Source: Chelonoidis abingdonii
Taxonomy: Eukaryota; Chordata; Testudines; Testudinidae
Assembly: GCF_003597395.2 (NCBI RefSeq)
Contig: NC_133778.1
Span: 22,843,228-22,907,227, forward strand
Direction of reading: 5' to 3'
DNA length: 64,000 bases
Shown here: positions 58,111 to 64,000 of the stretch, piece after piece
Numbering within the stretch: position 1 is the first letter of the stretch
How the letters are laid out: every line of letters starts with the position of its first letter
The notes under the pieces: generated by a model
Seen by the model: only the letters and a program-made list of their open reading frames with translations
Database searches by the model: none
What the model was told of the DNA's origin: nothing
Program-made: the position numbers and the translations under genes

Positions 58111-58600
58111 ATGGTGCATTACACATGTTAACAAGTGCTGCTAATTTTTCTTCTTGTCCAACAAGGAAGCTTAACGGATGAGTTTAATACTGTTACCTGT
58201 ATATCTGTGTAGCACACTGATGCTACTTTAGAACCCTATACTACAAGAGAAGAGTGGGCTGTTTTCATTTTTAGCATGCATGTGGCAAAGCTTTTCAGAA
58301 CAATTGGTCGCTGGAGAAGACCTTTTTGCTCTTCACTCAACATTATCCCTTAGGTGCCAAGAGCTGTTCTTTTCAGGATGCCACCTTTAGTCCCCTGTGA
58401 ATAGCAATACAACGTAACCAGTCTTTCCTACTGAACTGCACTACATTAAAAAGAGCATCTACTCCTCATTACAACTTGTAAAGCTGCCAGACTATATAAG
58501 TTTATCAGTGTACTGGAAAAGAAGTATTTTACTGGATGGCTGAATCCTTTCCATATATTCAAATATCATCTATCCTGTGAGTTGACTCCAATTATGTCTC
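58111..58600. other. unassigned DNA
   Basis: No feature recognised. Confidence 0.5.
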
Positions 58601-58601
58601 A

Positions 58602-59738
58602 ACATAAGAACGGCCATACCGGGTCAGACCAAAGGGCCATCTAGCCCAGTATCTGTCTACCGACAGTGGCCAATGCCAGGTGCCCCAGAGGGAGTGAAGC
58701 TAACAGGCAATGATCAAGTGATCTCTCTCTTGCCATCCATCTCCATTCTCTGATGAACAGAGGCTAGGGACACCATTCTTTACCCATCCTGGCTAATAGC
58801 CATTTATGGACTTAGCCACCATGAATTTATCCAGTTTCCTTTTAAACATTGTTATAGTCCCAGCCTTCACAACCTCCTCAGGTAAGGAGTTCCACAAGTG
58901 ACTGCTGCACTGGGTGAAGAAGAACTTCCTTTTATTGTTTTAAAACCTGCTAGCCTATTAATTTCATTTGGTGACCCCTAGTTCTTGTATTATGGGAATA
59001 AGTAAATAACTTTTCCTCGTATCCACTTTCTCCACATCACTCATGATTTTATAGACCTCTATCATATCCCCCTTAGTCTCCTCTTTTCCAAGCTGAAGAG
59101 TCCTAGCCTAGCTTTAATCTTTCCTCGTATGGACCCTCTCCAAAACCCCTAATCATTTTAGTTGCCCTTTTCTGAAACCTTTTCTAGTGCGTAGAATATC
59201 TTTTTTGAGGTTGAGGAGACCACATCTGTACACAGTATTTGAGATCGTGGGCGTACCATGGATTTATATAAGGGCAATAATATATTCTCAGTCTTATTCT
59301 CTACCCCCTTTTAAATGATCCTAACATCCTGTTTGCTTTCGTGACCACCTCTGGCACACTGCGTGGACATCTTCAGAGAACTATCCACAATGACACCAAG
59401 ATCTTTTTCCTGACTCGTTTGTAGCTAAATTAGTCCCCATCATAATTGTATGTATATCAGTTTGGTGGTTATTGTTGTACTCAGATGTGCAATTATCTTT
59501 ACATTTATTCCACATTAAATTTCATTTGGATTTGCCATTTTGTTGCCCAATCACTTAGTTTTGTGAGATCTTTTTGAAGTTCTTCACAATCTGCTTTGGT
59601 ATTAACTATCTTGAGTAGTTTAGTATCATCTGCAAACTTTGCCACCTCACTGTTTACCCCTTTCTCCAGATCATTTATGAATAAATTGAATAGCATTGGT
59701 CCTAGGACTGACCCTTGGGGAGTCAACTGATGAGTCAA
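58602..59738 (-). mobile_element. CR1 LINE, 3' 1.1 kb, minus strand
   Basis: The 3' end is at the left ('acataagaacggccataccg'), then the 3' UTR ('ccatctagcccagtatctgt'), the C-terminal RT and part of the RT core at the right. It is better preserved than the CR1 copies at 1640 and 29822. It stops abruptly at about 59738, so it is 5'-truncated. Confidence 0.92.
59505..59738 (-). pseudogene. CR1 reverse transcriptase fragment
   Basis: An open stretch of 77 codons inside the CR1 copy. Residues 8-24 read QGSVLGPMLFNLFINDL, the conserved RT block before the catalytic site. Residues 34-41 read AKFADDTK, where FADD is the polymerase aspartate motif (FADD or YADD in non-LTR RTs). It then continues to DWATKWQIQMKFNVE before a stop. 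The start methionine is incidental: the element is truncated here, so nothing upstream is present. Downstream, frameshifts end the frame. It is a dead fragment, not a host gene. Confidence 0.9.
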
Positions 59739-59739
59739 C

Positions 59740-62700
59740 TTCTAGTGACAGTGTGATGTTTTAATAATTACATATTTGTACATAGATCAAACAGCACAGA
59801 TGAGAGGCCCTTAGTTTTCTACATAATAACCTCAACTTCAGAAAGGCATCAGAGACTTTTTATCACTGTTCTTCCTTCCCCACCACATCGCATACAGCAG
59901 GCTCTCCCTTAGGTCTTGTTAATATAAAGAGATACTGTCCCGCAGGCACTGGATCAGTTTGTTTCTCTGTCTCCCCAAACTACATACAGCTCTGTGTTCC
60001 TCTTTCTTTCCCACAGCTATTGTTCCACAATCATGTTGTGGGAGTTTTTATAGTATGGACTACATCTCACATGGCCCATTTCTCCTTCACTTGCAAGTTT
60101 ATAACATCTGAGTGGCAATGTCAGCGATTGCTTACAAGTAAAAGCAATGTTCAGGAAAGCAATTCATGTATTTTTTAGTGGTCTTTATTGTGACAGCGCA
60201 GTTGGAAACAAGGAGAAGGGCCAGCACTGAGTGATCACTGGTGGTTCACAACCCCCAGTCTGGCAATCACGGAAGCTGGAAATACAGATGCCCATTACAA
60301 TAAAACCTGGAAGTAGTTAGCCCATTTACTTTAAAGAGGATAAGACTGAAGTACCACTTTAAACAATATACTATTAATAAACTCAAACCTAGTGTAAACA
60401 AGACAATTCCACTGAAGTCGCATACTGCCTCTCCTCCCAGAAGTTAAGTCTTTTTATTACGATTACCAGTTTCTGCTACAGATGTGTCTGAACCCAAATA
60501 TCCCCAAATCTGGGGATTGTTCAGATTCAGAGGCAAATCCAAACTGCAGCGCAGGTCCATTTCTAATGATTTTAGGGCCATATATGTGCATAGTCTTTGC
60601 AGACACAAGCTGAAAAGGGCCCTTGCAGGAAAAACTTACTATGTAAATTAAACATAACAGGCCAAATTCTTCCTTGGTGTAACTCCACTGAAGCCAGTGG
60701 AGTCACATTAATTTGCCTTGATATCATACTTATCCTTTTAATGCTTGCCCATCCCTGTAGTATTTAGGCACCATGATTCTGACAAAGGCTGGAGAAAAGG
60801 AAGGGATGCAATAGAAAGTCATGTGATTTGGAGTTTGTTTCCTCCATTTTTCAAATAAATGTGAGTTACATTTTTCAGGGTAGACAACCCAATCATGTGT
60901 ACCGTGCCACTTGGTAGTAAAGATTCTACAGGGAATGCAGTTTAAGCTCAGCGCTTTTGCTTTGATTGTATGAGATTTTCAAAGTCTAAAGGAGGTGGGC
61001 ATTCAAATCCCACTGAATTTCAGTGAGAGCTGGGCACCCAGTGCCTGTAGACTCCTTAGAAAACTTCAGCCTTGAAATACAGGAGAGTTTGTTTGTTTCT
61101 AGTAATATTTGTTTGTCTACGTGTTTTGGTTTGTTCTTTTTTTTAAATAGCACTCAGATACCTTCAAATTAGAAGTATGTATCTTCGCTACAGCACAAAT
61201 TGGAAGCTACAGGGTAGCAGTCATGAAGAAATACATGGCATGTTTACTCATATTCACAAAAGAAAAAAAGTTAAAATTGCTAAAGTCAAGCAAGGCAGAA
61301 AAAAGAATTAATCTGAAATAAAATTAATGATAATGGATGTTGAACAAAATGTTTTCTTCCTAGTGTTTTTTAAAATCTACTGTAATTAAAAAAAAATCTT
61401 TAGAGTCATATCACAGGCTATTCAAATGAAGTCGGTGACAGAGCAGTGGGGTCTTCATCCCCCTACACCTGTTTTAGGGTTTTATATTCCCAGAACACAT
61501 ACCAAATAAATTCGATAGCAATAGTGTAGTCCTCTGTAACTGTAGACAAGTGGATTAATTTCTCTGAACTTCAGTTTAATCAGCTGGAAGATGAGTCTGG
61601 AAATATTTACTTTAAAGGTGTGGTTTCACCGTGGGCAGGAAGGGGATCTCTAGTAGGTATTACTGGAAAATTGGTGCCATCAAGTTACACACTATTTCTA
61701 AGGTTCAAATCCAGCATAGTACTCACACATCTGCTTAACATTTTAGTTCAGTGGGGCTACTCAGTCTTAAAGGCAAGCACAGCTTAAGTACTTTGCTACA
61801 TCAGGCATTACACTTCAAGAGTAAGATCCTCAGCCTTGCTCTAGTCCCTTTACACTGGGTAAACGGAGCGGAGCAGCGTAAGAGGGGCCCTAAAATCCCA
61901 TTTCTAACCAGATTCCCCCAGTACAGGCACTAAGGAAGGCAGCCAACAACCTGTCTTTTTTGAGGACCCCCTCACAAATCCTGGCACAGAGGGTGTGACC
62001 AGGGCAGGACAGGGGGCGACAGTGCCCTACTAGGGCACAGCCATAGCATACAGTGCTGCAGCCCATAGGCCAGCCCATGGAGGCCTCCAGGGTGGTCTAA
62101 ATTACACTTGTCACTCCAGCAGACCAGACCAGGTTCAAATCAGAAGGGTGAAAAGGTGGCTGAAAGCTACTATAGCACCTCATCGTTGGGCTGAGAGTTC
62201 TGAGCTGCAGCTCTTAGATCCTACTGGCTCTCGTGTAACAAACATGCCTGTAAAAGCATTTGGAGCCAACTCTGTACTCCTTATGCAACATTCCCATGGA
62301 AATCCCTGGGAGCTGTGCCCGATCAAGAACTACAAGGCTGGGATCTTCCGTTTTTGTCTAATGAATTAAAAATCTCACTGGCTCTTCTTACGGTAAAATA
62401 AATGGCACCCGGCATGTCTCTGGTACACTTCAACAAAATGCCAACCAGTAGATTAAATGTCTGTAAAGATCAATCTGCCTCTTCAAGACACTGAATGTTT
62501 TTTAAGGCTTGAACTTCAATGCCTAGAGTAAAAGGCTATAAAAACACATCAACAGAATTTGTGCTGGAGTTGCTAAGTGTAAAAATAGCAAAGCAGTTAA
62601 GTATTTGCAAATTTTGCTTATAATATAGCAGCCCCAGGCAAATACACTGCTATTAGCATTTCAAAAAATAGGTTCAGAATGAAAAGGAGCTTCAAAAATA

Positions 62701-63038
62701 CCATCATTTTGTTGTCTCCTACAACCAGTGCCAATAGCCTTTGTTTTTAATTAAAAAGAGTCAGCGCCAAAGCACAAGGCATCAGCCTCTGCTTAGGTAA
62801 TTTAAATGGCTCTAATCAAATGAAGCGAGCCTTGCTCCTCTACTCACTTATGTTGCTTATTAATTCAAAAGTTCAACTGCCTGAGGAGTCACTTAAATTT
62901 TGTGTCTGGGTAAATAACATTCACAGTCTGCGCCCTGATGCACCATCCAGATAAAGAAATGGTGTCTCATATAGGCCTAATGTCCCTGAGTTAAAACTGA
63001 TTTTGCAGTTAGGTGGTACCAGCTTCCCAGTAATATCT
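59740..63038. other. unassigned DNA with hairpin fragments and possible conserved element
   Basis: Hairpin repeat at 60660-60717 (listed separately); 60965-61070 may be another. 62640-62880 is repeat-free, with 'tttaattaaaaagagtcagc' and 'aatggctctaatcaaatgaa', and is a candidate conserved element. No coding exon seen. Confidence 0.45.
60660..60717. repeat. hairpin-type short repeat
   Basis: 'ggccaaattcttccttggtg' and 'taactccactgaagccagtg' are mirrored by 'gagtcacattaatttgcc', around the central 'ccactgaagccagtgg' palindrome. Confidence 0.65.
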
Positions 63039-63039
63039 C

Positions 63040-63342
63040 CCAAGATATGTCTACACAGGGATAAAAACCTGTGGCTGGCCCTGGTCAGCTGACTCAGGCT
63101 CATAGGGCTCAGGTTCATGGGGCCGAACAACTGCTGAGTAGACATTTGGGTTTGGGTTGGAGCTCGAGTTCTGGAACCCTGCAAGGACAGAGGGTCTCAG
63201 AGCTCAGGCTCCAGCCTGAGCCTGAATGTCAACACAACAATGTTTAGCCCTGCAGCCTGTGCCCCATGGATCTGAGTCAGCTGACCCAAGCCAGGGGCAG
63301 CCATGCCACAGGTCTGTTATCCTTGTGTAGACATACCCTCAG
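63040..63342. mobile_element. palindromic MITE with GTCTACAC-type termini
   Basis: The ends 'aagatatgtctacacaggga' and 'tccttgtgtagacataccct' are inverted. The interior has 'gtcagctgactcaggctcat' mirrored by 'ctgagtcagctgac', and 'tcaggctccagcctgagcct' at the centre. Overlapping short frames are not genes. Confidence 0.82.
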
Positions 63343-63720
63343 AGAACCTCTCTTTAAGGAAACAGCACCACACTTCACTGAGGTGAACATTATTAAAAAC
63401 AGGTAAATTGAAGCACAGAGAAATTAATCCATTTGCCCAAAGTCGCTGGGAACTTTGCTACTGCTATCAAACGTACATGGTAGGCACTCAGACACTAGAC
63501 TTATGGGTCACAGTATAAAACCACAGAACAGATATGAGGCTGAGATTGTGTGGAGAAAATAGTAAGTGACCATGTAAAGATTGTATCATAATACATACAT
63601 ACCAGGGAATGGAATTAAGGTTGCACAGGCAAACTTAGTTCAGGCATTTCCTAACCATAAAGCACTTGATTTTACAACCTCAATGCTCTTTTCATTTGGT
63701 TTGTTGTATGTAATACACAT
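63343..63720. other. unassigned DNA with a SINE-body fragment
   Basis: 'aggtaaattgaagcacagag' and 'catttgcccaaagtcgctgg' at 63401-63450 look like the MIR-like SINE body in reverse complement. The rest is unassigned. Confidence 0.4.
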
Positions 63721-63722
63721 AT

Positions 63723-63962
63723 AGGGCACGTCTACATACACATTTACTGCTCAGCAAGCTTGTGTGTAAATACACTGCACTCCAGCGTGCCACGCAGTAA
63801 CCCTGCTACTGCACACTCAAAGTTCCCTAGTACGCACTGCAATGCACACTAGGAATTCATGCACGGCAGCAGGGTCGCCATCACACTTAGTGCATGGTAC
63901 ACTGGGGCGCAGTAGGTTTACCCCTCAGCTTGCCATGCAGTGTTTATGTAGATATGTCCAGA
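63723..63962. mobile_element. MITE with GTCTACATA-type termini
   Basis: The ends 'agggcacgtctacatacaca' and 'gtttatgtagatatgtcca' are inverted. The interior has 'ttactgctcagcaagctt' near the left mirrored by 'cctcagcttgccatgcagtg' near the right, and 'tagtacgcactgcaatgcac' at the centre. No coding capacity. Confidence 0.8.
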
Positions 63963-64000
63963 GTGTTCTGTTTCAGCTCTTTTACAATAAACACATTTTT

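Noticed and set aside
59505..59738. Host reverse transcriptase-like gene
   Set aside because: The RT motifs are real, but the flanks are continuous CR1 3' sequence and the frame is broken, so it is a LINE fragment.

Overview
This window is vertebrate nuclear DNA. It is AT-rich and CpG-poor outside young transposons, has no long open reading frame, and is dense in interspersed repeats. The repeat set points to a turtle, probably a cryptodire: CR1 LINEs, a tRNA-headed SINE with a CR1-like tail (the tortoise Pol III SINE type), a Penelope-like element with a GIY-YIG domain, many small hAT-type elements with 8-bp target duplications, and a solo-LTR family. This assignment comes from recognising the families by eye, not from a search. 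I found no host protein-coding exon, tRNA, rRNA or miRNA gene that I could defend. The window reads as intergenic or deep intronic sequence.

Layout. 1-5.6 kb: unique AT-rich DNA, a MITE, an old CR1 and a tRNA-derived SINE. 5.58-8.52 kb: anomalous sequence. Its second half is a noisy, deletion-rich repeat of 3.9-5.58 kb, and its first half has far more CpG than its surroundings; it looks like uncorrected long-read sequence left in the assembly. 8.5-11.05 kb: a 2.2-kb hAT element, itself carrying a solo LTR, which splits a CR1. 11-20 kb: mostly unique DNA with an LTR-like block, a complete hAT element and a local 240-bp duplication. 20-27 kb: SINEs, a Penelope-like 3' end with GIY-YIG coding sequence, a solo LTR with perfect TSD, and small DNA transposons. 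27-38 kb: more hAT elements, a long minus-strand CR1 with a nested hAT, a second solo LTR, and a CpG-rich hAT element. 38-44 kb: mostly unassigned. 44-45.3 kb: a 795-base N gap flanked by inverted Penelope-like 3' ends that share a 12-bp direct repeat outside. 45.7-50.5 kb: nested SINE/MITE, a complete hAT with a C-rich minisatellite core, and a minus-strand solo LTR. 52.3-53.2 kb: a complete GC-rich hAT. 54.8-64 kb: a SINE, a minus-strand CR1 with a recognisable RT fragment, several MITEs and long unassigned tracts, some of which look like possible conserved non-coding DNA.

No genes act together here. The biology is layers of transposition: CR1 mobilised SINEs, hAT and LTR elements landed in CR1 and SINE copies, and LTR elements collapsed to solo LTRs. 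I did not find a credible undescribed gene system. The best leads are the assembly anomaly at 5.6-8.5 kb, the Penelope-like inverted pair around the gap, and the minisatellite cores shared by different hAT families.
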